From Bactrocera neohumeralis (Eukaryota; Arthropoda; Insecta; Diptera; Tephritidae), in NCBI RefSeq assembly GCF_024586455.1, contig NC_065921.1:65039528-65103527 (forward strand): a DNA stretch of 64,000 nucleotides, given 5' to 3'. The position numbers were made by a program, and so were the translations under genes. Positions 1 to 12,690 of this stretch are shown here, in pieces (the stretch's first letter is position 1; each line of letters opens with the position of its first letter). Under the pieces are notes generated by a model. It was given only the letters and a program-made list of their open reading frames with translations. It searched no databases and had not been told where the DNA came from.

Positions 1-1509
1 ACACTGCATCGTTTCCGTGCGCATAACACCGTCATTGCGACCGGTGGCTATGGACGTGCTTTCTTTTCGTGCACATCAGCACATACGTGTACTGGTGACG
101 GTAGTGCAATGGTCGCACGCCAAGGCTTGCCCATACAGGATTTGGAATTCGTGCAATTCCATCCGACCGGTATCTATGGTGCCGGTTGTTTAATTACTGA
201 AGGTTGTCGCGGTGAAGGTGGCTACTTAGTGAACTCAAAAGGTGAACGTTTTATGGAACGTTATGCGCCAGTGGCCAAAGATCTCGCTTCACGTGATGTG
301 GTGTCACGTTCAATGACCATCGAAATCATGGAAGGACGTGGTGTTGGACCCGAAAAGGATCACGTTTTCCTGCAATTGCATCATTTGCCACCAGAGCAAT
401 TGGCTCAACGTTTGCCAGGTATCTCCGAGACCGCAATGATCTTTGCCGGCGTAGATGTGACACGTGAACCCATCCCAGTGCTGCCAACAGTGCATTACAA
501 TATGGGCGGCATCCCAACCAACTACAAGGGTCAAGTACTGACCATCGATGAGAACGGCTGTGATGTCGTAGTGCCCGGTTTGTATGCCGCCGGTGAGGCT
601 GCCAGCTCATCTGTGCACGGTGCCAATCGTTTGGGCGCTAATTCATTGTTGGATTTGGTCGTGTTTGGTCGTGCTTGCGCACTTACTATTGCTGAAGAGA
701 ATAAACCCGGCGTGCCAGCTCCCAGTTTGAAGGATGTGAGTGAAATTTGCATTTAGCTGAAATATTTATCTCTTAGTCAAGTGTAGTTTAAGCCTTTACA
801 AATTTTTTTTGTTGGTATGATCTACAAAATTATATTTTTTTTTCATAGAATGCTGGTGAGATGTCCGTTGCTAATTTGGATAAAATTAAGAATAATAATG
901 GCAAGATTACCACCGCCGATTTGCGTTTGAAAATGCAAAAGACAATGCAGGGTCACGCTGCCGTGTTCCGTGATGGTCCCATATTGAAGAAAGGTTGCGA
1001 GAAGATGGTGGAGATCTACAAAGAGTTCCAAGATGTCAAGGTTGTTGACAAGTAAGCCTAAATTAGCAATTTCTCTCTTGTGTTGCTGTGTATACTGAGT
1101 TTAAGTTATCGCGTTTAGATCGAATGTGTGGAATTCCGATTTGGCGGAAACGCTCGAATTACAAAATCTTTTGGCCAACGCTCAAATGACTATTGTTGCA
1201 GCAGAAAACCGCAAAGAATCGCGTGGTGCACATGCGCGCGAGGACTACAAGACGCGTATCGATGAATATGTAAGTATTTGTTATTTTGGTTTTCGTAGCC
1301 TTTTTTTACTCAATAATTTAAACATACAGGACTTCAGCAAGCCAATTGAGGGTCAACAGAAGATACCATTGGACGAACATTGGCGCAAACATACTCTGAC
1401 ATGGGTGTGCGGTGATGCTGGCGATATCACAATCAAGTACCGCCCGGTCATTGATAAGACTTTGGATGATACCGTACAAACTGTGCCACCAGCAATACGT
1501 TCCTATTAA
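1..1509 (+). CDS. SdhA: Succinate dehydrogenase flavoprotein subunit, 3' four exons (5' end outside window)
   Basis: This is the catalytic FAD subunit of mitochondrial complex II, which oxidises succinate to fumarate. The gene enters the window already in frame at base 1. Exons are 1-735, 849-1051, 1119-1269 and 1330-1509; all introns are GT-AG with matching phases and the gene ends in TAA after PPAIRSY, the usual SdhA C-terminus. About 422 residues are present. Visible hallmarks are the substrate/FAD region HPTGIYGAGCLITEGCRGEG, the catalytic-arginine segment LASRDVVSR, the FAD-binding HGANRLGANSLLDLVVFGRA, and the C-terminal RESRGAH-like and EHWRKHT blocks. The last intron (1270-1329) is 60 nt, a multiple of three and free of in-frame stops. 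The mitochondrial targeting peptide and N-terminal FAD fold lie upstream of the window. Codon use is GC-richer than the flanks, as for a highly expressed gene. Confidence 0.97.
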
Positions 1510-2560
1510 TTAATATTTAGTAATTAAATGGATCAACGTAACCATCAACACTACAAATTGCGTAGGAGTGGCGTATATTTGTATTCACATGTCATCTTTA
1601 AGTAATTCGCTGAATGATCATTTTGACGTGAAAAGTTTAAACGCGCTGAATCTATACAACCATATTGAGATAAGCTATATAAACGGCAAACTAAACACCT
1701 TCCCTTTACACTATGAAAATTATGTAATTTATTCACGAAATGCATATAATGTTTTCTGCCCTCCAAACCGCACATAGGCAGACATACACCCACTTATTTA
1801 CACGCAACAATTCTAAAAGTATCTTGCAATGTATACTTAATGATGATTTTTAGGAAGAAAACAATCAATTGTGTTTTTATTTACTTAATAGTTTTATTTT
1901 TTTCCTTAGCATATAATTAAAAGCGGTAAAGCAAAGTGAGTCGCCTTAACGTAACGCATTCGTTGAAAAACATCTAACACTGTCTTTAAATACTTTAAAA
2001 CTTCATGATATTCTGCTAGAAGTGGTGTGTTGTGTATTTGTAGTATGTTTTTTGCTACTTCTAGTGATTTGTTAAAATTTTATTAAATTATATACCTAAA
2101 CATAAAAACAAAAATATTTAACGATAAACAAAAGAGGAAGGAAAAAATTGTAAATGAAAGTTAATTAAATAATAAAGAGTCGATAATGAATATTTTTAAA
2201 TTGGAAACTATTATTTATTTTTTTAATATCAGTAAGATCATTTCTAGTTTGATATTGTTGAAGCGTCAGAATGTATTCCTTGAAGAATATTTCCGAGTTG
2301 ACAGTTTTTGACGGCATGAAAATCCGGAGTCATTCCGGTAACGTCGACCCGGCGGTCGTTGGAACGGCAAGATTAAATTTGATCTAGATGTTTAGTCATA
2401 TATATTTTTACAAAATCTAATTCGAAATTACAATACATTTTCTAAGTAGTAAATAGATAGAAAAAATTGACAAAACTAAAATAACAACAATAATAATGTA
2501 CTACAATTATATACTGTCCACTTTTCAACTTAATGTGTTATATAAAAACAGCGACTTTAT
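1510..2560. other. SdhA 3' UTR and intergenic DNA
   Basis: No gene is visible between the SdhA stop and the Ncb5or stop (the two genes converge). A consensus AATAAA at 2171-2176 is a good candidate poly(A) signal for SdhA. A small GC-rich patch at about 2310-2375, containing GTCGACCCGGCGGTCGTTGG, stands out from the AT-rich surroundings and looks like a fragment of a dispersed repeat, but this is only an impression. Confidence 0.5.
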
Positions 2561-4705
2561 TCAACCTTGAAAAATATGTAAATTTTCCAAATTAAATTTC
2601 AACTCCTGCAATATATCCTGAGCTCCTTGGCTAAATGCGCTAGGTCCACATACAGCCACAAAACTTGCATATTCTGGTGTGTTTTTCGTTACTAGCGGGG
2701 CGAGTAGCTCGTTGCATATCCGTCCACGTAAACCCGTCCATTCTGCGTCGGCTGCGGAAAGCACATTCACCAATTGGAATCTACATATATTGTAATGTAC
2801 ATGTATATATTACAAACGTATATAACAAATACTTTAATATTGTTTCTACCACAATTACTGCCTCACCTCTCATCAGTTTTTTGCAGCTGTTCCAGCTCAC
2901 TGTGACACCATATGTCTGCGGGTGTTTTATTGAAGTACATTAAACGTAAATAGTCGCTGTAAAAGTCAAAAAGTGTGAAATTTAACGTTGGTTATTGCTT
3001 TTAAGTTCAATTATTGTATCTTAAAAAATATAGAGTTTGCTAAAGCAATTGTTAGTGATTGCTGCATGAGAAAGGCTCATATATTTATTATAGGCGTGGT
3101 CAAGAGAACGTCATGCCTATCACGAATATATAATTTGTACCACATTTATGTATTTAAATATATTCTGAAATAAGCTTGAATATGGAAGACTTAAAGCGTA
3201 AAATTTGTTGGTTAATATGCATTTTCACTCACATTCGGTTTGCATTTCGTTTAAGCAAATGCTCTATTAAACTTAGCATAGGCGTCAGACCACTGCCAGC
3301 AGCGATAAGAGCTATTTGACGATGAGGCAGTAAACGTTGTAGATGAAAATTGCCATGTGGTGTTGATAGTAATAACATCTGACCGATTTGCTTCTGACGC
3401 AAATGTGTCGATAGTATGCCCTCAGCGTAGCTTTTAATAAGGAAATTTAAATTTGTACTATTGATTTCATTGTCAGTGCGAGGTTGTGGCAGAACTTTGC
3501 CTGGAACAGGTGTGTAACTGCGACGGGTCAATTCGCCTGTGAGTACAAACATATATGTAAGTATATTTGTAAAAATTTTACATGAATATTTTCAAAATCA
3601 TTATTTTCTTTTATATTTAGAACATTTATATTCTTACCATTTATTAGCGCCGCCACAGTCATGTGATAGCCAATGGGTAGCACCATCAATGTGTCTTGTA
3701 TGCCACGCAAGCATAACACGAATGAATCATGATTAAAATCCGTACATTTTACAACTTCATATTCATACTCCAAATCCTCCGTTTCACCCACTACACCTTT
3801 CGATACAGTGTATGATCCATACGTTGGCCATAAAGCAGGCTCTATTTTAGTGACCGATACTTCGATTTTACCTGTCTCACTACCAACACGCACCGACTTC
3901 GGTGGCCAATCTACTTCGTCATGCAGCTGGAATTCAAATATATGTTGAGCACTGTTTATTTGCACCTGCAATTGTAGGAGCTTAGCACATTTTTGGCGCA
4001 ACAGCAGACCAGGATTGCAAAGTTGGCGAGTATAAATGTAGATTGTGAGGTCTTGTCGTTTCTGTATCCAGTCAAAACGTGGTACAATTTCGGTGTTTGT
4101 GTTTACTGGTTTGTTACTGGACGGTATTTCAAAGTTAGCTGTGGGAACTGGTGTTCTCCCTTCTGGTATGGAACTCATTTTGGACAACGTACGCAATGGA
4201 CCAACAAAGCATTTCACCAACAATTGTTGATAGTTTACCCAGGCATGTACCTCATCAAAGAGTTTTGTGGCATCTCGTCCAATACCACGCATTAACTCGT
4301 CAACACCTGATTAGAGTTAAGAATTAAAAATTCTTTTGGTTTCAAAATGGGCATATTTAACTCACCTCCAGGGTGAAAATCCATGTAACGCGTCACATTG
4401 TACACCTTGCCACGTATCGCCATCCAAGCATCCTCGCGAGTATTATGTCGTGCCAACTCGTCGCTATTTACAGGCGTCACACGCCCACCTGTGCCTGCTA
4501 AGTCTATACCTGAGTTACCAAGTCGTATCCAATCCATTAGAGAGTGACCAGGCTTGAGCGCGCATTTGTTACGTGGATTGCCAGTAGCGGAACCTGCATT
4601 AAGTTTTTGTGGTGCAGTGTTTGCTGGAGCTAGCATTTGACCGACGGTTGTTGTTGTTGGGGGTTGCAGATTGCTCATTGATGATTTCTTATTAATATCG
4701 GACAT
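2561..4705 (-). CDS. Ncb5or: NADH-cytochrome b5 oxidoreductase (cytochrome b5 reductase 4), complete, 5 exons
   Basis: Predicted soluble/ER-associated flavohaem reductase that passes NADH electrons through FAD and a b5-type haem, linked in the family to fatty-acid desaturation. Coding exons in transcript order are 4366-4705, 3638-4306, 3233-3536, 2867-2956 and 2561-2780 (1623 nt, 540 residues); every junction is GT-AG and keeps frame. Order of domains: N-terminal tail with the family motif DWIRLG (about 59-63); cytochrome b5 domain with haem ligands His111 (FHPGG) and His134 (DEVHAWVNY); central CS/p23-like domain (about 190-270); b5-reductase domain with FAD motif RSYTPV (342-347), NAD-binding GSGLTPM (417-423) and CGP (512-514). 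Length matches the family (about 520-540). The ATG is chosen because it opens the first exon and has an A at -3 context upstream in the UTR; the N-terminal 50 residues are low complexity. Confidence 0.95.
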
Positions 4706-7700
4706 GCTGTATATAAAACTAAAGATGGAAAAGAAAACATACTAGCAATTTTATAAATTTAAGACAAAAACATACAAAATATTACTCTAAGATATTAAAT
4801 ATACTTCAATTAAGTAGACGTATAATTTTTATTTCCTTTTTTGCATTGCCAGGCCTTATAAGAATACGTTTCCGTTATTATATTTCAAAATAGTATGGCA
4901 TCTCATTTCCGTCAACATTCCTATACAACATATCGGCCCTTATGTATGTATATCTGCGTATTTTCCCGACAAACATTATCGTGTGAGTTTTTTCACTTTA
5001 GCTCAAGAAATCTTTATGTTTTATCAATTAAAAAATAATAGTTCTGCTAAAAAGCTTTTACTTGCTAAATAGTCTGGCAACATGAACCAATTTCAACAAC
5101 GAGTAAACGTATATTTTATTGTGCTTTTGAGTGCTCGTTCTTCACAGCTATTCTGCGTGTACAAAACTAGCAGCAGCTAGCAGTTATTTAGTTTTTAACG
5201 AATCGTTGTACTAATGAAATGTGAGTTAGATTTAAAAAAAAACAAAATAATTATATAGATGTATATTTGATTTTTCACGGAATCGCTTATATTATAAATA
5301 TTTTGTAATTAATACTTTATTTGTGTGTGATATAAAATGAAGGGTGCGGAAAAGGAAGTTGGTGAAAGTGAAAAAAGAGTAATATACCGGCTTCGAAAAA
5401 CTTGTGAAATGTTTAATGATTTTTAGTGAAAGAAAGAAATAAAAAAGGAAAAAACAAAATTTTCAAAACTAAATGCAAGTGCTATGAAAAATAAACACTA
5501 TGTCGTTTGACCATACATATTATGCAATATCTTGGGAACTACTACTAATATTTAATGACTACTTTTCCATTTTTCCATATCCACCTACAAAAGATTTTTA
5601 CATATGTATGTACATACATACTCTCTGCAAGTTTAACAACGTATTATTGCTTTGTATCGTATATTTCGGTTCATCAGCTAAATAGAATATGTTTTGCATA
5701 TCATTTTATGCTAAATGATTTTTTAACTAAGCTTTCTTATGAACATACCGGGTATGTATGTATGCATATTTACTTGTACAAATCAATTACAAGCAAGGAA
5801 AAAGCCGGGTGGCACTTGTGCCAATTTGTTGTATGAAAGTAAAAGTGAAAGAACTCAAACGTGACCTTAATAACTGTCGTCCATATAAGGGCGGCAATAT
5901 AAAACATGTACACCATATGTATATATGTACGTATGTGTATCAATATATTGTGTACATATACATATGTATGTATGTATGTACATACGTACAATACAAAATT
6001 ATTTTAGTGTAATTGTCTCGTAGCTTATAACTATTCATCTACCAATACGTATGATAAATATGTATGTATATTTGCATGCAAATGTACTCCTTTGTAATAC
6101 GACCAACCGTGACAAGAAAAAATAAAAGAACAGCGGTGTATTAAGAAACATTACTCAGTTTTAATTAAAGGCGTCAACAGTATATTTTGTTAGCAAATTA
6201 AATTTTCCAAAGTTTTCCACGCCTATTAACAAATAAATAATTAAAATCCGGGCAAACAAATTTTTTTTTCAGTCCCTGTGTATAATAAGCAATATCGTTT
6301 CGTTTAATAGTAAGAGACTTCAGAATGATTTGATTTAATTTTTATATGCATATATACATATATTTAATATTTACGTACATATATACATATAAATATACAA
6401 TTATATTAAATATATTATTAATCAATACAATCAATCAAGCAATAACCTTTCGGCGTTTTTCTTTAGAGCATTTTCTTCATAAGTATATAACTTGTTTCCT
6501 TTATTATTCCGCATATGTATGTATATACATACATATATGTAAATGCTCTTTGGTTTCAGATCCAATTTTATCTTATGAAAAGAAAAAAGTAAAGTAATAA
6601 AAGAAGCTAGTCAGCCAGCTTTGTTTATTGTTTATACCGAAGATACTTATAAATAGTTGTTAAGCAATACGAGAACACAAAGCAATTACATTGTCATACA
6701 TATGTATAATTACATAGTAGCCTGATGCGCAACAATTCAATGGAAAGTTTCCAGCAACAACATAATAAATGTCAATAGCATTAAATAAAGTAGCACAAAA
6801 ATGTACGGTGTCAATTTACATACATATGTATGTACATATGTATATGTATAACATTTGTGATTCTTTCAAAAGAAAACTTTTATAATGTCACTTTAGTCTT
6901 TGAACTATTTACTAATCAGAACCTTTTTGCTTATACATACATATGTGTACATAAAACTTGTATTTCCGGAATTTTCATCTCTTTTTTTATAAAAAATGGT
7001 GTTCAAGCAAATTAATATGCTGTAACTTAATATTTACATACATACATGTGTATTCATTTTAAAAAGATTATAGAGTATGCGTAGTCTAGCATGGTAAAAT
7101 AAATAGAAATTTTTTGAATATTATTAGCGAAAACACAATGTCACGCAAATCCACGTCAGTGCAATAAATGGCATTAACACTTTTATTGAATATTCGTGAG
7201 CGGGGGACTAATGCTTTAATGTTAGATAATCAGTCAAAAAGAATTATTGAGTGGCCATTTGTGTGGTCAGTATGCGTGTGAAAGTTAAATCAATGTGCAT
7301 ATGTAGGCATATGTGCAAACACCAAAAATGTTATGATTTTTCGTTCAATCAAAATAGCATGTAAGTTAAAATTGGAAAACATTAATTTTTTTACTGAAAT
7401 TCGCTTTGTTGTGCACGCGGATTTAAATAAATGAATTATATATATGTATATATTTACTGGTTTGTCATAGCTTTTTTAATTTTGAAATAACGCTGCCATT
7501 ATCAGTAATATAATATGTTACTACAGCCGCACCCTACCAATGTTAGAAAAGAACAACATTTTATTGTTATAATGCCAATATTTTTCTATTTACATACATG
7601 ATAAGATAAACGCAACGAAACCAAATGTGAAAAGGAAAACTAAAAATAAATTTTACCGGCAAATATGTGGATTATATTTTTTATGTAGGCCCATACATAC

Positions 7701-7808
7701 ATACATGCATATGTATTTATGTACATATAAACACACATTTCTATAATCTTTACTTAGTGATGCATAGCTTCAGAAAATCTTGGAATAGGAACAATGTCAC
7801 TATTGTGC
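4706..7808. other. Non-coding DNA upstream of Ncb5or
   Basis: No convincing coding region. The Ncb5or promoter should lie just above 4705. A possible plus-strand 5' untranslated exon ends at 5219, where the sequence reads AAT|GTGAGT (a consensus splice donor); it could be a distal leader for the amidase gene at 16148, but nothing proves the link. Several palindromic TACATATGTATG microsatellites occur (for example 5952-5990, 6520-6540, 6820-6845). Confidence 0.4.
5952..5990. repeat. TACATA/TATGTA palindromic microsatellite (example of many)
   Basis: Runs of TACATA and TATG units arranged so that each block is close to its own reverse complement. Similar blocks occur throughout the window, for example at 14281-14304, 23930-23965, 29963-29993, 31322-31352 and 61640-61681. 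They are the most common simple repeat here and are typical of cyclorrhaphan fly genomes. Confidence 0.8.
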
Positions 7809-8114
7809 TTCTAATACTATGTTCGGACCGACATTGAAAACACATTTGTATGTTCTGGAATCTAAGTCGTTCGACAATGTGTATTTTCGATGAATTTTCA
7901 CTGACAACTATCAATCTCTTGTTCTTGCAAGATTGCACGATGACACACAGGCACCGATTATAATGAGTGGAATGTAAGTTTTCAAGTAGTTTTCAGCGAA
8001 AACTGTGTTTTCGTTTGACATATTTTATATGGACGAAAACACAAGTTTTCGTGCGAAAACCAGTTTTTCCCACGAAAACATGTTTTCGTTGTCGGTCCGA
8101 ACGTAGTATTAGAA
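7809..8114. mobile_element. Non-autonomous inverted-repeat element (MITE-like), about 306 bp
   Basis: The left end (TTCTAATACTATGTTCGGAC, continuing CGACA) is an inverted copy of the right end around 8085-8114, with one or two mismatches over about 28 bases. Inside the right half, GAAAAC/GTTTTC motifs repeat in both orientations (8029-8090), giving further self-complementarity. No transposase ORF is present, so it would depend on enzymes encoded elsewhere. The family and target duplication were not determined; the ends could extend a few bases either way. Confidence 0.7.
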
Positions 8115-9546
8115 ATTAAATTCATTAATTTAAAAAAAGGAGTACTTTAACGTCTAAAATAGTTAATTTTTTCCCAGTAAAAATAAAATATATGTATAAA
8201 ATTAAAATACTTAAAATAGTAATTGCAATGAGGTAGTTAATATATATGAAATAATAAATTATTAATAATTCTGTATTTGATCATTATTTAGTAACTATTG
8301 ATGATTAGTTTATTTCAGGTATTACCATATTTTAAATTTGATTTAGTTGATTTATTTAGTTTTATTACCGGTTATTATAGTCCAGGTAGAAAATATAAGC
8401 AAAAGTCGTTAAGAAAATAAACACATTTTTGTATAAACTAAATTATTTCCAATTTCTTCAAATCATTACTTATTCCTTTGCTGGTATTATGAGTCCAAAT
8501 TTAAATACTAAAATGGACTCAACTCCGGCATATTGATAGATAATGAATGCACCTCTCTAATTATCCTATACCTACATTAAGAAAGCTACATTACTTTGAA
8601 ATGGTACAATGAAAGTTTAATATATCGTCAAAGTCAGTTATGATGTTTTGATAAAAATTATGAAAACTTTATTTTCCATGGTTAAGAAATTAAAAAAATA
8701 TCCAACCCTTTAATACAAATTCATAGTAATCAGTGCCAATGATTTCAAAGCCCCTCCCAATCAAATTGTTTTATAGAACTACAGCTAAGGCATATACCAT
8801 AAAAGAATTTTTGAAATAAATATCCAATTTTTAATATCCAAAGGAATGAACCAAATCAGAAATAAATATTTATGTATTATATATAAAAAATGTATCCTTT
8901 AAATATATTCTCATTTTCGGAGTTTAATTATGACACAATAAATATTTTTGGAATAACTTTTTCTTTTAGTAAATGGCAAAAAAATTACAATTGTACGTAT
9001 ATTTGAATATAATTTTAACACTAAGTGAATTTGTATTCGTAGATATACATATGTACATACATACATACATATATATTGCTACTTTTGACACATGACGACT
9101 ACAGCCGTTAAAGTGCATTTAAATCGTAATACAGATACATATACATATATGTACGTATGTGTGTATATCCGTGCATAAAGATAACATGTACTCTTAACAC
9201 TTGTATCGAGCGTGCAAACAAATCTTGGTGGCCAACTGCCCATGCATCCCGAAAAATGCATACAAGTGGAAAATGTGATTAAAATTATAATAAATAAAGG
9301 GTTTCACAATCAGCACAGAAGTAAACTTAAAATAATTAACACAAAATCATTTCACGATCGTCGTATCAGATTTTTTTTAAAGCGGCATATTACAATCTAA
9401 GGGGTCATCTAAAATTTTAACACAGTTGACAAGCTGGTATGAATAAGTAACAGTAGAAAAGCATCTTATGGTGTTCTAGCCGGAATAATTTTTAATTGTC
9501 CAAAAAGTTTATGTAGCATGTACTAATGGATGAGTATATGTACATA
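8115..9546. other. AT-rich non-coding DNA
   Basis: I see no gene, RNA or structured repeat apart from TACATA/TATGTA microsatellite at about 9050-9075 and 9135-9165. Confidence 0.4.
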
Positions 9547-9804
9547 TCGTCACCTAAAATGCAAAATAACGTAACAACATTTTCGGAAATTTACAGTGGC
9601 ATGAATGAAACACGAAATAAAATGCAACACGAGTGAAAAAAATATATTTATATTAGTTAAAACTGGTTTACATCTGAGCGCAGAACCTGACAAGGTTGGT
9701 CATATGTAATATTATGTATGTAATTAGAAGCAGTGAATCGTAATCAATAAGACACCCAATTTCGAATTTTTTTATCATACGTTATTTTGCATTTCAGGCG
9801 ACGA
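9547..9804. mobile_element. Short inverted-repeat MITE with TA target duplication, 258 bp
   Basis: The left end TCGTCACCTAAAATGCAAAA (continuing TAACGTA) is repeated inverted at 9778-9804 with two mismatches in 27 bases. A TA dinucleotide flanks each end (9545-9546 and 9805-9806), the target used by Tc1/mariner-type transposases. The interior is AT-rich and has no ORF, so the element is non-autonomous. Confidence 0.75.
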
Positions 9805-9806
9805 TA

Positions 9807-10093
9807 TGTATGTTCATGCACTTTAAACACAGTTGGGGTACTCACAACGTGTCATAAAGCATGGTAAAATCATAAATTTTTATACTAGTTTAAAATATTT
9901 GTTGTTGGATTGCATACTAAAATTCGTTTACGCAAATACAACTCTGAACGCTATGTTTTTGGATCGTTATAACTTATAACTTTATGAGACTATGTGAAAC
10001 CTCTAAGCCTCTCACTTCAAATCAAAGGGTTGGTATTAATATTTCTGAGCCAGCAAAGGAATAAGCAATATTTTTTCGGTTTAAAAACGCAGT
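9807..10093. other. Non-coding DNA before the retrotransposon
   Basis: No feature recognised. Confidence 0.4.
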
Positions 10094-10106
10094 GATTATT
10101 TTCAAT
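10094..10106. repeat. Left target-site duplication of retrotransposon copy 1
   Basis: GATTATTTTCAAT here is repeated exactly at 12718-12730. The two copies bracket the element, fix its ends at 10107 and 12717, and show it arrived by target-primed insertion. Confidence 0.9.
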
Positions 10107-10318
10107 CAAAGTTCTCTGATCGCCATTCACTTGGGAGTGGCTAGAAACGATTCTTTTACACATGGCTCAAGCAGCTCACGACTTCCGGTCTTTTACCAAG
10201 TATCCTCTGGGTAGTCTAAGAACATCCGTTCGAAGGCGCGCTAAAGTGAGAAGGCGAAACATCCCCTACATAGGGTTGTGCGCTGGGTTTGGGACCCGCC
10301 ACGTAAAAAACTCTACCA

Positions 10319-10926
10319 ATGAAAAACTACCAACAGCCTCGGATGAGAAACCCCCCTTTTGATGACGACCATGGCAAACGAAATAAGGACTACGATATTA
10401 GGGCATGCACCTGGAATGTCCGGTCCCTTAATTGGGAAGGTGCCACTGCCCAGCTGGTTGATGTCCTCGTGAAAATAGAGGCTGACATCACCGCCGGCCA
10501 AGAAATGCGATGGACGGGACAAGGACAGAGACGAGTAGGTTCTTGTGGCATTTACTACAGTGGCCATATAAAGGAGCGCAAGTTTGGTGTGGGATTCGTG
10601 GTGGGAAGGAGACTCCGTCGCCGAGTACTATCATTTACTCCGGTGAATGAACGTGTAGCCACAATCCGCATCAAAGCGAGGTTCTTCAACATATCGCTGA
10701 CTTGCGCCCACGCCCCGACGGAAGAGAAGGACGATGTGACCAAAGATGCCTTCTATGAGCGCGCTTATGAGAGCTGCCCCCGTCACGATGTCAAAATCGT
10801 GCTTGGCGACTTTAACGCCAGGGTGGGCAAAGAAGGTATCTTTGGCACTACGGTAGGTAAATTCAGCCTCCATGACGAAATATCAACAAATTTGTTGAGG
10901 CTGATCGACTTCGCCGGGGCCCGAAA
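10319..10926 (+). pseudogene. APE-type endonuclease domain of retrotransposon copy 1 (truncated by hAT insertion)
   Basis: The reading frame from about 10319 encodes an exonuclease/endonuclease/phosphatase-fold domain: TWNVRSLNW (first conserved block with Asn), GQEMRWTG (catalytic Glu-like position), LTCAHAPTEEKDD and VLGDFNARVG (catalytic Asp and Asn). It would nick target DNA to prime reverse transcription. The frame runs into unrelated hAT sequence after FAGARN, so no complete protein is made. An ATG at 10319 is used only for convenience; the true start of the ORF could be upstream (an open stretch starts near 10162). Confidence 0.85.
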
Positions 10927-11742
10927 CAGTGGCGTAGCTACAACTTCGGGCGCCCGGGGCCAAGGATGTTCTGCCGCCCCCCTTTATCTACCTACCTACA
11001 AGTTTTTTGAGGTGGTTCGAACAAAAGTGAATTTTTACAAAATATATTCGATATTAATATATAAAATTTTGGAATTAAAAGCCACGCAAATTCTGAAGTT
11101 CCAAAATTCTCACAGTACGGTTTTTGAGGAAATTGATAGTAAATTTACAAGACATACGTCCTACTTTTATTAAAGAGAGCGAAGAAAAACGAAGAACAAA
11201 TTGGATTTTCGCCAGAAAAAGTTTTATTATACATTTCTTCAATGGGACTGGAAGCCTACAAGACGTTAGCGACAGCTTTAAGAATACTACTCACTATACC
11301 TGTATCAGTTGCATCTTGTGAAAGATCTTTTAGCAAACTTAAATTGATCAAATCTTACTTGAGATCGACCATGAGTCAGAGTAGACTGTCCAATCTTGCG
11401 ATTCTCTCAATAGAATGTGAAACTGCTTCAACTTCAAATTACAATGATATGATATGTGATTTTGCAGCGATCAAAGCTAGAAAAGTGCATCTTTAAGTTC
11501 TATCACTATTTTTAAGAAAGATTTAAGCCAAAAGATATAAAACAAATTCAAAGACTGAAGAATATTCGAGTAAAAAATAATATTTTTCATTGTTATTCAG
11601 ATTATTACATTGTGAGTGTACAACTCTTTATCTTTTATAATAAATTTTGTAATAAAATTTGTTGAAGTATTTTTCTGAATATTAAAAAAACAGCGAAGAT
11701 CGTTTTTCCGCCCCCAAGACGTTGCGCCCGGGGCGACGGCCC
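10927..11742 (+). mobile_element. hAT-superfamily transposon remnant nested in the retrotransposon
   Basis: The left terminus CAGTGGCGTAGC at 10927 is the widespread hAT terminal sequence, followed by a GGGCGCCCGGGG block. A corresponding inverted GCGCCCGGGGCGACGGCCCCC block lies at about 11722-11742, but the final dozen bases with the complementary TACGCCACTG end are missing, and retrotransposon sequence resumes at once. The internal region codes for a transposase fragment. The element is therefore a dead, right-truncated insertion, and no 8-bp target duplication can be recovered. Confidence 0.8.
11242..11496 (+). pseudogene. hAT transposase C-terminal dimerisation domain fragment (ZMYM1-like type)
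   Basis: An 84-codon open frame ends with a typical hAT C-terminal dimerisation motif: CERSFSKLKLIKSYLRS followed by MSQSRLSNLAILSIE. The rest of the transposase (zinc finger, RNase H-like catalytic core) is absent; the preceding 300 bases are AT-rich and frameshifted. Confidence 0.8.
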
Positions 11743-12690
11743 CCGTCGGGAAGAACCTCTCCGAGCCATTCGATATCAAACGAGGTTTCAGACAAGGCGA
11801 CTCCCTATCGTGCGACTTCTTCAATCTGCTGCTGGAGAAAATAATTCGAGCTGCAGAACTTAATCGAGCAGGTACAATTTTTTATAAGAGTGTACAGCTG
11901 CTGGCGTATGCCGATGATATTGGCGCGGGTGGTGAGCCGTTAGTTCTGCTTTCTCTAGACTGGACAAGGAAGCAAACCAAATGGGTCTGGTAGTGAACGA
12001 GAGCAAGACGAAATATCTCCTGTCATCAAACAAACAGTCGTCGCACTCGCGACTTGGCTCTCACGTCACTGTTGACAGTCATAACTTTAAAGTTGTAGAT
12101 AATTTCGTCTATTTTGGAACCAGCATCAACACCACCAACAATGGCAGCCTGGAAATCCAACGCAGGATAACTCTTGCCAACAGGTGCTACTTCAGACTGA
12201 GTAGGCAATTGAAAAGTAAAGTCCTCTCTTGACGAACAAAAACCAAACTCTATAAGTCGCTCATAATTCCCGTCCTGCTATATGGTGCAGAGGTTTGGAC
12301 GATGACATCAACTGATGAGTCGACGTTGCGAGTTTTCGAGAGAAAAGTTCTGCGAAAGATTTATGGTCCTTTGCGCATTGGCCACGGCGAATATCGCATT
12401 CGATGGAACGATGAGCTGTACGAGATATATGACGACATTGACATAGTTCAGCAAATTAAAAGACAGCGGCTACGCTGGCTAGGTCATGTTGTCCGGATGA
12501 ACGAAAACACTCTAGCTCTGAAAGTATTCGACGCAGTGCCCGACGGGGGAAGCAGAGGAAGACCTCCACCCCGTTAGAAGGACCAGGTGGAGAAGGACCT
12601 GGCTACGCTTGGAATATCCAATTGGCGCCACGTAGCGAAAAGAAGAAACGACTGGCGCCCTGTTGTTAACTCGGCTATAATCGCGTAAGC
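11743..12690 (+). pseudogene. Reverse transcriptase C-terminal half of retrotransposon copy 1, frameshifted
   Basis: Retrotransposon coding sequence resumes with SEPFDIKRGFRQGDSLS (RT block before the active site), then LLAYADDI (the YADD catalytic box, about 11896-11916). After a small deletion it continues as MGLVVNESKTKYL (11981) and YGAEVWTMTSTDESTL to LRWLGHVVRMNENT (about 12280-12510). At least two frame changes and stop codons (12230, 12575) disable it. The last 450 bases are nearly identical to the copy at 44806-45284. Confidence 0.88.
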
